Shown here piece by piece: positions 8,547 through 16,773 of a stretch of DNA of 64,000 nt; position 1 is the stretch's first letter; each line of letters starts with the position of its first letter. Position numbers and translations under genes: made by a program. The notes under the pieces were generated by a model that did not search any database, had not been told where the DNA came from, and saw nothing but the letters and a program-made list of their open reading frames with translations. This DNA comes from DYGX01 sp035325905 (GTDB lineage Bacteria; Chloroflexota; Anaerolineae; Aggregatilineales; Aggregatilineaceae): the NCBI GenBank assembly GCA_035325905.1, contig DAOKYY010000009.1:1-64000 (forward strand). The letters run 5' to 3'.

Positions 8547-8652
8547 CCTGTCGTTTAATCTTCGGTTTCTGACACGCGACGGTCGCAGCCGCTCTGGCCC
8601 TGCGCGGTCCCGTTTTAGAGCGCACCAACATGTTTCTGGAGGCTCCATCCGT

Positions 8653-10734
8653 ATGAAGGAATACACCACCGATCAGTTGAGGAATGTTGTCCTGGCGGGC
8701 CATCAAGGCGCCGGTAAGACGAGCGTGGGCGAGAGCCTGCTGTTCGCGACCGGCGCGATCACCCGTATGGGCAAGGTGGAAGAGGGCAATACCGTCGCTG
8801 ACTTTGACGAAGACGAGCGCGCCCGATCCCTGTCGATCTATTCGGCGCTGCTCCCGGTCGAATACAAGGGCCACAAAATCAATGTGATTGACGCGCCGGG
8901 CTACGTGGACTTTCAGGGCGAAGCCCGCAACGCGATCCGCGTCGCCGACGCCGCTCTGATCGTGGTGGACGCTGTCTCCGGCCCGGAAGTGGGCACCGAG
9001 CTGTCGGTTGACTACGCCGAAGAGTTTGATCTGCCGCTGATGGTCCTGGTCAACAAGATGGACCGTGAGAACGCGAATTTCGGCAACGTGCTCAGCGTCA
9101 TGCGGACCCGGTTCCCCGGATACCGCTTCGTGCCGGTCCTGTTGCCGATCGGCTCGCAGGCGAGCTTCTCCGGCGTGGTCGATCTCGTGACCATGCAGGC
9201 GTACACCGGCCAGGGCAAAGATGCTTCGGCCGTGCCTGCCGACCTGGCAGACGCTGTCGAGGAAGCGCGCCTGGAGTTGATGGAAGCCGCCGCCGAGGCG
9301 GACGACGCGCTGCTCGAAAAATACTTTGACGCAGGGACGCTGAGCGAAGATGAAATTCGTCAGGGGCTGCTGGCCGCCGCGCGTGATCCGAATAAGAAGC
9401 TGGTCCCGGTCTTCGCGTCCAGCGCGACGCACAGCATCGGCGTGCTGCCGCTGCTCGACGCGCTGATCAGCTATGTCCTGCCGCCCAGCGAGCGCCGCGT
9501 GGCCGTCCAGGCGGAGCGCGAGGGCGAGGTCGAGTATCTTGAGCCGCCGCAGACCGACAGCGGACCCGTGGTGGCGTATGTCTTCCACAGCCACACCGAC
9601 AAATATGGGACGCTGACCTACTTCCGGCTGTTCAGCGGAACGATCAAGGGGAATGACACCCTGGTGAACGTCGATGGTGGGCACGAAGAACGCCTGGGCG
9701 CGCTGATGACCATGCGCGGTGACACGCAGCTTCCACTGGACGTGGTCCACGCCGGGGATATCGGCGCGGTCGCCAAGCTGCGCGCGACGCACACCGGCCA
9801 GACGCTGGCCTCTAAGGGCTTCAACAAGTTCGTGACGCGGCCCCGTTTCGCCGAGCCGGTCTACGCCGTGGCTGTTCACCCGCGCACGCAGAGCGACAGC
9901 GCCAAGATGGGCGAGGTCCTCACCGACCTGACCAACGCCGATCCGACCCTGCGCTGGCGGCAGGACGCCGCGCTGAAGCAGGCGATCCTCGAAGGCTCCG
10001 GCGGGACGCACATCGACATCGCGATCAGCCGCGCCGAGCGCAACGGCGTCAGCATGGACATCTCGGTGCCAAAGGTGCCGTACCTCGAGACGATCACCAA
10101 GCAGGCGTCGGCGGAGTACACCCACAAGAAGCAGACGGGCGGGGCGGGCCAGTTCGCGCGCGTCTTCATGCGCGTCGAGCCGCTGCCGGAAGGCGAAGGC
10201 GAGTTCGAGTTTGCGAACGAGGTCTTCGGCGGCGCGATCAGCGCGCAGTTCGTCGCCTCGACCGAGAAGGGCGTTCGCCAGGCGCTCGAAGGCGGCGTGA
10301 TCGCGGGCTACCCGGTGCGCTACGTCAAAGCCGTCGTCTACGATGGCAAGATGCACCCCGTGGACTCGAAGGACATCGCCTTCCAGATCGCCGGGCGCGG
10401 CGCGTTCCGCGATGCCTTCGCCAACGCCGGGCCGGTGCTGCTGGAGCCGATCATGTCCGTGCGCGTGATCGTGCCCGAAGAGAATATGGGCGACATCATG
10501 GGCGACTTCAACTCGCGCCGGGGCCGCGTGCTGGGCATGGAAACCGAGGCGGGCCGCAGCGTCGTCCGCGCCGAGGTGCCGCTGGCCGAGATCCAGCGCT
10601 ATTCCAACGACCTGCGCTCGATGACCGCCGGGCGCGGCGTCTTCACGATGGAGTTCCTGCGCTACGAGCGCGTCCCGGCGCACGTCCAGGCGGAGATCAT
10701 CGCCAAAGCCGAAAAGGCCAAAGAGGAAGAATAG
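8653..10734 (+). CDS. Elongation factor G-like translational GTPase
   Basis: A 693-aa protein with full EF-G architecture. The GTPase domain has P-loop GHQGAGKTS (about residues 16-24), DAPGYVDF (G3, about 80) and NKMD (G4, about 134). Domain II, the EF-G domain III-IV region (KQTGGAGQFARVFMRVEP) and a C-terminal FNSRRGRVLGMETE segment follow. The GHQGAGKTS loop in place of the AHIDAGKTT of canonical FusA, and the absence of neighbouring rpsL/rpsG/tuf genes, point to the EF-G-like (FusA2-type) paralogue subfamily and not the main factor. Its precise role in translocation or recycling is not known from sequence. It is a single-gene unit with its own strong promoter and terminator. A longer in-frame extension upstream has no support. 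Confidence 0.9.
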   Translation: MKEYTTDQLRNVVLAGHQGAGKTSVGESLLFATGAITRMGKVEEGNTVADFDEDERARSLSIYSALLPVEYKGHKINVIDAPGYVDFQGEARNAIRVADAALIVVDAVSGPEVGTELSVDYAEEFDLPLMVLVNKMDRENANFGNVLSVMRTRFPGYRFVPVLLPIGSQASFSGVVDLVTMQAYTGQGKDASAVPADLADAVEEARLELMEAAAEADDALLEKYFDAGTLSEDEIRQGLLAAARDPNKKLVPVFASSATHSIGVLPLLDALISYVLPPSERRVAVQAEREGEVEYLEPPQTDSGPVVAYVFHSHTDKYGTLTYFRLFSGTIKGNDTLVNVDGGHEERLGALMTMRGDTQLPLDVVHAGDIGAVAKLRATHTGQTLASKGFNKFVTRPRFAEPVYAVAVHPRTQSDSAKMGEVLTDLTNADPTLRWRQDAALKQAILEGSGGTHIDIAISRAERNGVSMDISVPKVPYLETITKQASAEYTHKKQTGGAGQFARVFMRVEPLPEGEGEFEFANEVFGGAISAQFVASTEKGVRQALEGGVIAGYPVRYVKAVVYDGKMHPVDSKDIAFQIAGRGAFRDAFANAGPVLLEPIMSVRVIVPEENMGDIMGDFNSRRGRVLGMETEAGRSVVRAEVPLAEIQRYSNDLRSMTAGRGVFTMEFLRYERVPAHVQAEIIAKAEKAKEEE

Positions 10735-10764
10735 CCCTTCGGGAAATTCCGGGGTTAGACACAG

Positions 10765-10795
10765 CGGGAGCCATATGGCTCCCGTTTTTTGTTTT
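10765..10795 (+). terminator. Rho-independent terminator of the EF-G-like gene
   Basis: A perfect palindrome, CGGGAGCCAT / ATGGCTCCCG (10765-10784), is followed immediately by TTTTTTGTTTT. This is a textbook intrinsic terminator. Confidence 0.9.
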
Positions 10796-10854
10796 GCGCG
10801 CATCGGTGTACAGTAGACCGCGTTCGATGGCCGGTCAGAGGACAACCAACCACT

Positions 10855-11466
10855 ATGACGCCACCCCATGACCCCGGCGCAGACGACGGCTCGCTGCTGG
10901 CGCATGAAGCCCAGCAGAACCCGTCGTTGTGGCGGCGAATCGCGATCGTGCAGGTGCTGGCCCAGCGCGGGTTCATTTCGTGGGCTGCGCTGGTCGAGGC
11001 GGTCGAGGCGGCGCTGGAGCCGGGCATCTTTGGCGATTCGCCGCGCTCGCGTCTCTCGCGCGATTTGCGCGTGCTGCGCGCCTCTGGCGTGGCGATCGGT
11101 TACAGCCGCATGCGCGGGGCCGAGGGATACTTTCTGCGAACGGACGCGCTTGGCGAGACCGCCTCCGGCGTGGTCGAGAGCGCCGTGCGGGCGCTCGACC
11201 CGGTCGCGGCCTCCGCCCTGGCGCTGGAAGCCAGCCGCAACGGATCGTCTCCAGAGGAGCTTGTGCTCGACCTGCTGGCCGAGAGCGAGAACGCGACGCA
11301 GGCCGAGCCGCTCCGTGTCGCGATCGCGCTGGTCGCGGCGCTGGGCGGCACGCTCGATCTGCCGCAGATCACGGCCTCCGCGGCGGAGAGCGGGCTGGGC
11401 GGGCTGTGGGCCGGGCTGCTGGACGCGATCTGGCGGCGCGGCAAGCGCCGTCGCCGGCGCGTCTAA
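10855..11466 (+). CDS. Putative winged-helix protein, function unknown
   Basis: A 203-aa soluble protein I do not recognise. Residues about 20-95 (WRRIAIVQVLAQRGFISWAAL, SPRSRLSRDLRVLRASG, IGYSRMRGAEGYFLR) look like a winged helix in which a recognition helix is followed by a hairpin, as in DeoR/WYL-type regulators. No ligand domain of those families follows; the rest is helical, Ala/Leu-rich and ends in a very basic KRRRRRV tail. The start at 10855 has only a weak AGAGGA upstream. Its stop overlaps the stop of the convergent YceI-like gene. DNA binding is inferred only. Confidence 0.55.
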   Translation: MTPPHDPGADDGSLLAHEAQQNPSLWRRIAIVQVLAQRGFISWAALVEAVEAALEPGIFGDSPRSRLSRDLRVLRASGVAIGYSRMRGAEGYFLRTDALGETASGVVESAVRALDPVAASALALEASRNGSSPEELVLDLLAESENATQAEPLRVAIALVAALGGTLDLPQITASAAESGLGGLWAGLLDAIWRRGKRRRRRV

Positions 11467-12128
11467 TTTCCAGCCGCCGCGCCCTCGCGGACGGTCACGA
11501 CATGCATGGTGGACTCCATCACGCCGCTGCCGACGATGCGCGGGACCGACACCCCGAAGTCCTGCGCCTGGACTGTCGCCTCCGCCTCAAGCGCCAACCG
11601 CTCGCCCTCAAAAATCATCGTGGTGTGAAACGTATAAGGCCGCACGACTCCGCGCAGCTCCAATTGCCCGGCAAGGTCCACGTTGTAGGCGCCGTCCTCA
11701 ATGGCCGGGAGCGTCGTCGCGCTGGTTGCCAGGAACACGCCGCTCGGATATTCCTCCACGCCCAGCGCGCGCCGGATCAGGCCGTTGACCATCTCGTTCC
11801 CGACATTGAGCGTTGACACGTTCATCGCCAGGTTCGCGACCACGCGCCAGCCGTCGCCCTCGCGCACCAGCTCGACGGTCCCGTCCTTCATCTCGGCCTG
11901 GCCCGACACACGCCCGATCATGGCCTCAAGCTCCAGCCCCAGGCTGGACTCGGCGGGCACGACCAGGTACCGGACCGCGTCGGGGATCGGCGTGCCGGGG
12001 ATCAGCGTCGGGTCGCGCGGGATCGGGTCGGCGGTGGCCCAGGGGTACAGCCCGGCAATCACACCCAGCAGGATGATCAACAGCGCGGGGAACAGCGCGC
12101 AGCCGCGCCGCGAGGGGGATCGGGTCAT
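11463..12128 (-). CDS. YceI-like lipocalin-fold exported protein
   Basis: About 221 aa. An N-terminal signal or anchor helix (ALFPALLIILLGVIAGLYPW) precedes a YceI-type beta-barrel. The segment RGVVRPYTFHTTMIFEGERL, then ATVQAQDFGVSVP, matches the conserved YceI core; the family binds isoprenoid-like or other amphiphilic ligands in a lipocalin-like barrel outside the cytoplasm. I prefer the ATG at 12128 because GGAG lies 7 nt upstream; another ATG lies four codons earlier. It sits just downstream of a Ser/Thr kinase gene on the same strand (28 bp gap), so the two may be co-transcribed. Confidence 0.7.
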   Translation of the reverse strand: MTRSPSRRGCALFPALLIILLGVIAGLYPWATADPIPRDPTLIPGTPIPDAVRYLVVPAESSLGLELEAMIGRVSGQAEMKDGTVELVREGDGWRVVANLAMNVSTLNVGNEMVNGLIRRALGVEEYPSGVFLATSATTLPAIEDGAYNVDLAGQLELRGVVRPYTFHTTMIFEGERLALEAEATVQAQDFGVSVPRIVGSGVMESTMHVVTVREGAAAGN

Positions 12129-12156
12129 GGTCGTCTCCATCGGCGCGCGGCGCCGG

Positions 12157-13116
12157 TCAGCCCAGGGCTAACACGAGAAGCAGCGCCGCGACAAACGCTA
12201 CTGCAATGATAGTCAACAATAGCCAGATGGGAAATTCCGTCCGGCGGGGCGGCGGAGTGGGGGCTGCTGCGCGTGGCTGGGCGGCGGGCCTGGCGGCGAG
12301 CGCCCGGTTGAACGCCACACTCAGCGCGCCCGCGCTGCGGTAGCGCGTCGCCGGTTCTTTGGCGAGCGCGTTGTGCATCACGTCGGCCAGCGCCGGGGGC
12401 AGATCGGGCCGGTCGCGCAGCGGGTTCGGGGCCGGCTCGGCGAGGTGCTGGTGCATCACGGCCAGCGGCGTCGGGCCGGTGAACGGCCTGCGCCCGGTCA
12501 GCATCTCGAACAACAGCACGCCCAATGAGTAGATGTCGGCGCTGGCGGTCAGAACCTCGCCCCGGCACTGCTCCGGCGAGGCGTAGGCGACCGTGCCGGT
12601 GAACTCGGCAGGGCCGGTCTGCGCCCCGGCATCATCTTCGAGGTGCGCCACGCCAAAATCGCCCAGGTACAGCGTGCCCTCGGCGTCGAACAGGATATTG
12701 TCGGGCTTGAGATCGCGGTGGATCACCCCCCGGGCGTGGGCGTAATCCAGCGCGCTGGCGATGTCGCCCAGCACCCGCGTAATGAAGGGCAGCGGCAGCG
12801 GCCCCTCGCGCACAAAATCGTCGAGCGTGCCGCCGTCCACCAGCCGCATCGCGATGTACGGGATGCCCTCCGCCTCGCCATAGTCATACACCGGCAAAAT
12901 GTGGGGATGCGTCAGCCGCGCAGCCATCTGCGCCTCGCGGACGAAGCGCTGATAAAGCTCGTCATTCTCGGCGAAGTGGTGCGGCAGCACCTTCAGCGCA
13001 ACATAGCGGTCTTCGCGCGCGTCGTGCGCGCGGTAGATCGCCGCTGAGCCGCCCGCGCCGATGCGGCTCAGCAGAAAGTAGTGATCCAGTTGGGTGCCGA
13101 TCAGCTCGCTTGCCAT
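12157..13116 (-). CDS. Hanks-type Ser/Thr protein kinase with C-terminal membrane anchor
   Basis: A 319-aa protein. Kinase motifs are complete: Gly-rich loop IGAGGSAAI (about 19-27), Lys42 in VALKVL, Glu61, HRDLKPDN at 133-140 and DFG at 153-155. The APE-equivalent is ASPEQCRG. A Pro/Ala linker (about 275-292) and a single hydrophobic helix (IWLLLTIIAVAFVAALLLVLAL) end the protein. No sensor domain lies beyond the helix, unlike PknB with its PASTA repeats, so signals probably come from inside the cell or from partners. The YceI-like gene follows closely. Confidence 0.88.
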   Translation of the reverse strand: MASELIGTQLDHYFLLSRIGAGGSAAIYRAHDAREDRYVALKVLPHHFAENDELYQRFVREAQMAARLTHPHILPVYDYGEAEGIPYIAMRLVDGGTLDDFVREGPLPLPFITRVLGDIASALDYAHARGVIHRDLKPDNILFDAEGTLYLGDFGVAHLEDDAGAQTGPAEFTGTVAYASPEQCRGEVLTASADIYSLGVLLFEMLTGRRPFTGPTPLAVMHQHLAEPAPNPLRDRPDLPPALADVMHNALAKEPATRYRSAGALSVAFNRALAARPAAQPRAAAPTPPPRRTEFPIWLLLTIIAVAFVAALLLVLALG

Positions 13117-13182
13117 GCCGCTGCGCCATGCCGGAAATCGCGTCGAAGAGGCGGTTCAGCCTGAGTGTATCACATCGACCCG

Positions 13183-13204
13183 GCGCCGGATGTTAATCCG
13201 GTGC
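13183..13204 (-). terminator. Hairpin downstream of the pectinacetylesterase-like gene
   Basis: A near-perfect stem (GCGCCGGAT / ATCCGGTGC, one mismatch, GTTA loop) lies between the two leftward genes. It has no clear T-tract, so termination is uncertain. Confidence 0.35.
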
Positions 13205-13236
13205 TAGAGTTTGTCACGATTTCCGGCGCAGGCGGC

Positions 13237-14313
13237 TCACGGCGCGACGCACGCCTCGCAGGCCACGTTCTCGACCGGCTCTCCCGCCGCCAGCGCGGCG
13301 ACCCAGTCGCGCACGGCGACGCCCGCCGTGGTCGCGGTGTAGAACTCTGGCAGGTGCAGGATGGTGTGCACATCTCCGTCTGCTAGATAGCTGCGGAAGT
13401 TGGGCGCGGCTTCTGCGATCGCCGCCATCGTGCCCGGCAGCACCGCTTCCAGCGGCGGCGTATTCGGGACGAGCTTCATGAAGAACTGCTGGACACTGTC
13501 GCGCAGCGTGTTGTACTGGGCGAAGACGATCTCCGGGTAATTTTTCGCCGCGACGATATAGAAGCTCTCAAACTTCAGGTCCGACGCCTCGTCCACCGCC
13601 GCGAACTCCGGCAGCCAGTCCGGCAGCAGATCGGCGGTGCCCCACGGCCCGAAAATCATCCCCATGTCGATTCCCGGCGCGCTGTAGCCCCCCGCGCTGT
13701 CGCCCAGCACCGCGATGCGCGTCCCGGCGTACTGCCGGATGATCCAGGGCGCGTGGAACGACGCGCCGAGCGCGCCCGCGCTCTCGCCGGTGATGAAAAC
13801 CGACTCCGGCGCGGGGAAGTTGGCGTAAACCCACTCGAGCGCCGCCGAGGCGTTGGCGAAGCCCTTGTGGTGGATGGTCACGGCGCGGCTGCCGGAGCCG
13901 TAGTCTTGCACGGCGTCGCCCATAAACACGTCGGCGGTGCAGTACGGCACGAGGGCGATGTCATATCCGGCGAAAGGATTGGCCGGGTTGTCGAGGTCGA
14001 AAATCCCGCCGGCGGCGGTCTCCAGTCGCTCCGTCTCAATCGCGGGGGTGAACGGCCGCACCAGCCCGCAGGTCAGCGGGGACCAGCACGCCCCGCCGCC
14101 CTCGAAATAGATCAGCAGGTCCTCGCCCGGCCCTTCGCGCGCGACGAACCGGTAAGGCGAGCCGTCCGAGCACGCCGTCTCGCCGCCCGGCGCCAGCCAG
14201 TTCCAGCCTTCGGCCAGCTCGGCGCGGGCCGGCAGGCTCTCCTGCGCCGCCGCGAAACCCGCTCCGCTCAGCGCACACAGCGCCAGCGCGATCAACACGA
14301 TGCGTCGCTTCAT
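13237..14313 (-). CDS. Secreted pectinacetylesterase/Notum-like hydrolase
   Basis: About 358 aa with a clear signal peptide (MKRRIVLIALALCALSGAG, cleavage near AAAQ). The mature part matches the pectinacetylesterase/Notum alpha/beta-hydrolase family: oxyanion region LIYFEGGGACWS, nucleophile serine in ITGESAGALGA, and the late DGDVHTILH, which supplies the catalytic Asp and His. Members deacetylate polysaccharides or, as Notum, remove lipids from proteins. The natural substrate cannot be inferred. The downstream ATG of two is chosen because AGAAGGGG lies before it and the signal peptide then starts cleanly. Confidence 0.8.
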   Translation of the reverse strand: MKRRIVLIALALCALSGAGFAAAQESLPARAELAEGWNWLAPGGETACSDGSPYRFVAREGPGEDLLIYFEGGGACWSPLTCGLVRPFTPAIETERLETAAGGIFDLDNPANPFAGYDIALVPYCTADVFMGDAVQDYGSGSRAVTIHHKGFANASAALEWVYANFPAPESVFITGESAGALGASFHAPWIIRQYAGTRIAVLGDSAGGYSAPGIDMGMIFGPWGTADLLPDWLPEFAAVDEASDLKFESFYIVAAKNYPEIVFAQYNTLRDSVQQFFMKLVPNTPPLEAVLPGTMAAIAEAAPNFRSYLADGDVHTILHLPEFYTATTAGVAVRDWVAALAAGEPVENVACEACVAP

Positions 14314-14363
14314 AGGTGGTTTACCCCTTCTCATCGAAAGGCAATTGACTGATTCTTACCGTG

Positions 14364-14390
14364 ATTGTAAGCCAAAATCGCCGTGTCCAA
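14364..14390 (-). promoter_or_regulatory. Candidate promoter for the pectinacetylesterase-like gene
   Basis: TACAAT (-10, minus strand of 14364-14369) lies 15 bp from TTGGAC (14385-14390). The spacing is short, so the -35 assignment is uncertain. Confidence 0.3.
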
Positions 14391-14399
14391 GACGACGAA

Positions 14400-15116
14400 T
14401 TACCACGCCCCTGGCAGCAAGCGATAGCGCACCCGCCGCGCATAGGCGTCGTAACCGGGCAGCTCGGCGCGCAGCGTGCGATCTTCGAGCGCGGTGCGCG
14501 CCACCACCAGCCCCGCCGCGATTCCGCCCGGCGCCAGCCCCCACCACGATCCCAGGGCGAGCGGCACGGCCAGGAAGAAAAGCGCCAGGGCGGCATAGGT
14601 CGGGTGGCGGATGATGCGATACGGGCCTCGGTCGATCACGCTGTGCCCGCGCTCGGTCTGAATGCGGACATAGGTTTCGAGATGAGGGTTGACCAGCGGC
14701 GCCCAGGTGATCAGCGCGAAGAAGACGATGATCGCCGCCAGTGCCACGAGCGACACCGAAGCGGGCACCGCCGACCATCCAAAGCGCCAATCCAGCCCGG
14801 ACACGGCGAAGGTGGGGAAGTACATCGCCTGGTACGCCTGCACCAGCCTCCGGTCCCAGGGCTTGACGCCGGGGTGCGGCTTGCGCCGCTCGTCAACCAA
14901 CTCCGGCACGCGTAGAAAGAGGAGCGAGGTCGAAACGGCGTAGCCCAGCGCGTACACGCCGAGCAGCCGCCAGGCGCGCGGCCAGTCCAGCGTTCCTGCC
15001 GCGCCAAACAGAACGGCGCCGAGCAGACCCATCACCAGCGCGCCCTGCACCAGCATCAGCGCGACGCGCCTGCCAGGGGGTTGCGCCGCCACCGAGAACG
15101 CGCTACCGGAGTGCAT
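14400..15116 (-). CDS. Isoprenylcysteine carboxyl methyltransferase-like membrane protein
   Basis: A 238-aa protein with about five transmembrane helices. The C-terminal half carries the ICMT/NnrU-like signature: ERGHSVIDRGPYRIIRHPTYAA, followed by LEDRTLRAELPGYDAYARRV (the usual form is E-x-x-L-x-x-x-x-G-x-x-Y). The family includes SAM-dependent methyltransferases acting at the membrane, but bacterial members mostly lack known substrates. Its ATG overlaps the stop of the upstream kinase as TGATG, so the two proteins are probably made together. Confidence 0.78.
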   Translation of the reverse strand: MHSGSAFSVAAQPPGRRVALMLVQGALVMGLLGAVLFGAAGTLDWPRAWRLLGVYALGYAVSTSLLFLRVPELVDERRKPHPGVKPWDRRLVQAYQAMYFPTFAVSGLDWRFGWSAVPASVSLVALAAIIVFFALITWAPLVNPHLETYVRIQTERGHSVIDRGPYRIIRHPTYAALALFFLAVPLALGSWWGLAPGGIAAGLVVARTALEDRTLRAELPGYDAYARRVRYRLLPGAW

Positions 15117-15982
15117 CACGTGGTCTCCTCTCCGTGTGGACGGGCCGGTGCGGCGAGGTCCAGCGCCCTGTCGAGCGCCCGGCTGAACGCCAGCGCCGAC
15201 GGGTAGCGCGCCGCCGCTTGTTTGGCGAGCGCCTGCGCCAGCACGCGGCGCACGGCGTGCGGCAGCGCCCGATTGATCGCGAGCGGATCGGGCGGGGCGT
15301 CGCCGATGTGCTGCGCCATGACCGCCAGCGCGGTCGGGCCGCTGAAAGGCCGTCGCCCGGTCAGCATCTCGTAGGCGACGACCGCCAGCGCGTACTGGTC
15401 GCTGGCGCGCACCGCTGGCTCGCCCCGGCACTGCTCCGGCGCGGCGTAAGCGGCGGTGCCGACGAATTCGCCCGCCGTTTCCTGCGCGGCGCCGATGACC
15501 GTCGCCACGCCAAAATCCGCCAGAAAGGGCGCGCTCTCGCCGTCCAGCAGCACGTTCGCGGGCTTCACGTCGCGGTGAATGACGCCGCGCGCGTGGGCGT
15601 AATCGAGCGCCCCGGCGAGCTGGCGGACCCAGGTCGCGGCTTGCGCCAGGTCGAGCGGCGCGGCGCGCAGCTCGTCCTTGAGCGAGCGACCGCCGAGCAG
15701 CCGCATGACGAGATACGGAATATCGCCGTCTTCGCCGAAGTCGTAGACCGGCAGAATATGCGGGTGACGCAGGCCGAGCAGCAGCGCGGCCTCGTGCTCG
15801 AACCGCGCGCGGGCGGCGGGCTGCTGCTCCAGGTGCAGCGCCAGCACCTTGATCGCGACCTCGGCGCCGGTCTCGATGTGGCGCGCGCGATAGACGTTCG
15901 CCATGCCGCCCGCGCCGATCTTCTCTGTCACCAGGTAGGGACCGATTGGGCGGGGCAGCGGCCCGGTCGGGAAAGGCGACAT
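15116..15982 (-). CDS. Soluble Hanks-type Ser/Thr protein kinase
   Basis: A 288-aa protein that is almost only a kinase domain. It has the Gly loop IGAGGMANVYRA (about 22-33), Lys45 in VAIKVL, Glu64 region, HRDVKPANVL at 136-145 and DFG at 156-158. The activation segment ends in AAPEQCRG. There is no transmembrane helix or sensor domain. It is similar throughout to the kinase at 12157-13116 but lacks the membrane tail, so the two look like paralogues. It is translationally coupled (TGATG) to the membrane methyltransferase gene downstream, and the alpha/beta hydrolase gene lies 29 bp upstream. Confidence 0.88.
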   Translation of the reverse strand: MSPFPTGPLPRPIGPYLVTEKIGAGGMANVYRARHIETGAEVAIKVLALHLEQQPAARARFEHEAALLLGLRHPHILPVYDFGEDGDIPYLVMRLLGGRSLKDELRAAPLDLAQAATWVRQLAGALDYAHARGVIHRDVKPANVLLDGESAPFLADFGVATVIGAAQETAGEFVGTAAYAAPEQCRGEPAVRASDQYALAVVAYEMLTGRRPFSGPTALAVMAQHIGDAPPDPLAINRALPHAVRRVLAQALAKQAAARYPSALAFSRALDRALDLAAPARPHGEETT

Positions 15983-16011
15983 GCGCGCGTCCTCGGCGGC
16001 TGGCGCGGCGG

Positions 16012-16770
16012 CTAGAGCCGCTCCGCCAGCCAGTCAATCGTCCAGGCGAAGACCGTCTGCCGCCAGTCCGGGCGGGTGAAAGTGTGGCTGCCACCCTCGA
16101 ACCAGCGTAGCGCGCCCCGGTCGCCGAGCGCGGCGGCGTAGGCTTCGGCGGCAGCGGTCGGCACGACGGCGTCGTCCGTCGCGTGGATCACCAGCGTCGG
16201 CCCGGCGTAGCGCTCGATCGCGGCCAACGGGTCCGCCTGGCGCAGCGACTCGATCAGCCCCGCGCCGACCGTCAGCCCGCCGCTGATGCGGTTCCCGTCC
16301 GGCCCCGGCGCGAGATCGTTGTCCAGGTTGCGCGCCATCTGGCGCGTGCTGGCAACGGCGTTCCACAGCACGGCGGCCTTCACCCGCGCGTCTTGCCCGG
16401 CTAGCAGCGCGGTGATCGCCCCGCCCAGGCTCAGGCCGACGACGCCCACGCGAGCCGGGTCGAGGCCGGTCTGCTGCGCGATCCAGTCCAGCGCGGCGGC
16501 GGCGTCTGCGACTTCGGTCTCGACGGTGAACTCCTGAAAGTCGCCGTCGCTGTCGCCGGAGCCGTAGAAGTCGAAGCGCAGCGCCGCGAACCCGGCGGCG
16601 GCCAGGGCGCGCGCCATCTGCACGTACAGCCGATCCTGCTCGATATGCTGGCCGGTGAAGCCGTGCAGCAGCATGGCGACCGGCGCGGGGGTGGCGGAGT
16701 CCGGGCGGTGCAGCAGGCCGCGCAGCGTGCCAAGCGGCCCCGCGAAGGCGACCTGCTCGACGGTGGGCAT
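16012..16770 (-). CDS. Alpha/beta-fold hydrolase
   Basis: A 252-aa cytoplasmic serine hydrolase. The triad is visible: Ser114 in VGLSLGGA, Asp199 or Asp200 in IHATDDAVVP, and His229 in EGGSHTF. HGFTG near residue 36 is the oxyanion loop. The overall form (DFYGSGDSDG, cap-less) fits the dienelactone hydrolase/BAAT-like esterase group. The substrate is unknown. The gene begins 3 bp after the TPR gene stop and is followed by the kinase, so it sits in one leftward operon. Confidence 0.82.
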   Translation of the reverse strand: MPTVEQVAFAGPLGTLRGLLHRPDSATPAPVAMLLHGFTGQHIEQDRLYVQMARALAAAGFAALRFDFYGSGDSDGDFQEFTVETEVADAAAALDWIAQQTGLDPARVGVVGLSLGGAITALLAGQDARVKAAVLWNAVASTRQMARNLDNDLAPGPDGNRISGGLTVGAGLIESLRQADPLAAIERYAGPTLVIHATDDAVVPTAAAEAYAAALGDRGALRWFEGGSHTFTRPDWRQTVFAWTIDWLAERL

Positions 16771-16773
16771 CGG

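Larger units (their letters stand above)
8199..8652. other. Intergenic region with divergent promoters
   Basis: This 454-bp gap between the divergent C39-like and EF-G-like genes holds no convincing gene. It contains a leftward promoter candidate (8386-8415) and a strong rightward promoter (8518-8546). Short reading frames here lack family features and ribosome-binding sites. Confidence 0.6.

Noticed and set aside
8512..10905. A 797-codon open frame on the minus strand opposite the EF-G-like gene
   Set aside because: It is an antisense shadow caused by high GC third positions. Its translation is low-complexity (RADRQQDRHEA style) with no family motif, whereas the plus strand is a complete EF-G.
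14400..16094. A 564-codon minus-strand frame that appears to fuse a basic domain to the ICMT-like protein
   Set aside because: The first 325 codons are the kinase gene read out of frame. The real methyltransferase starts at 15116 within the TGATG overlap.
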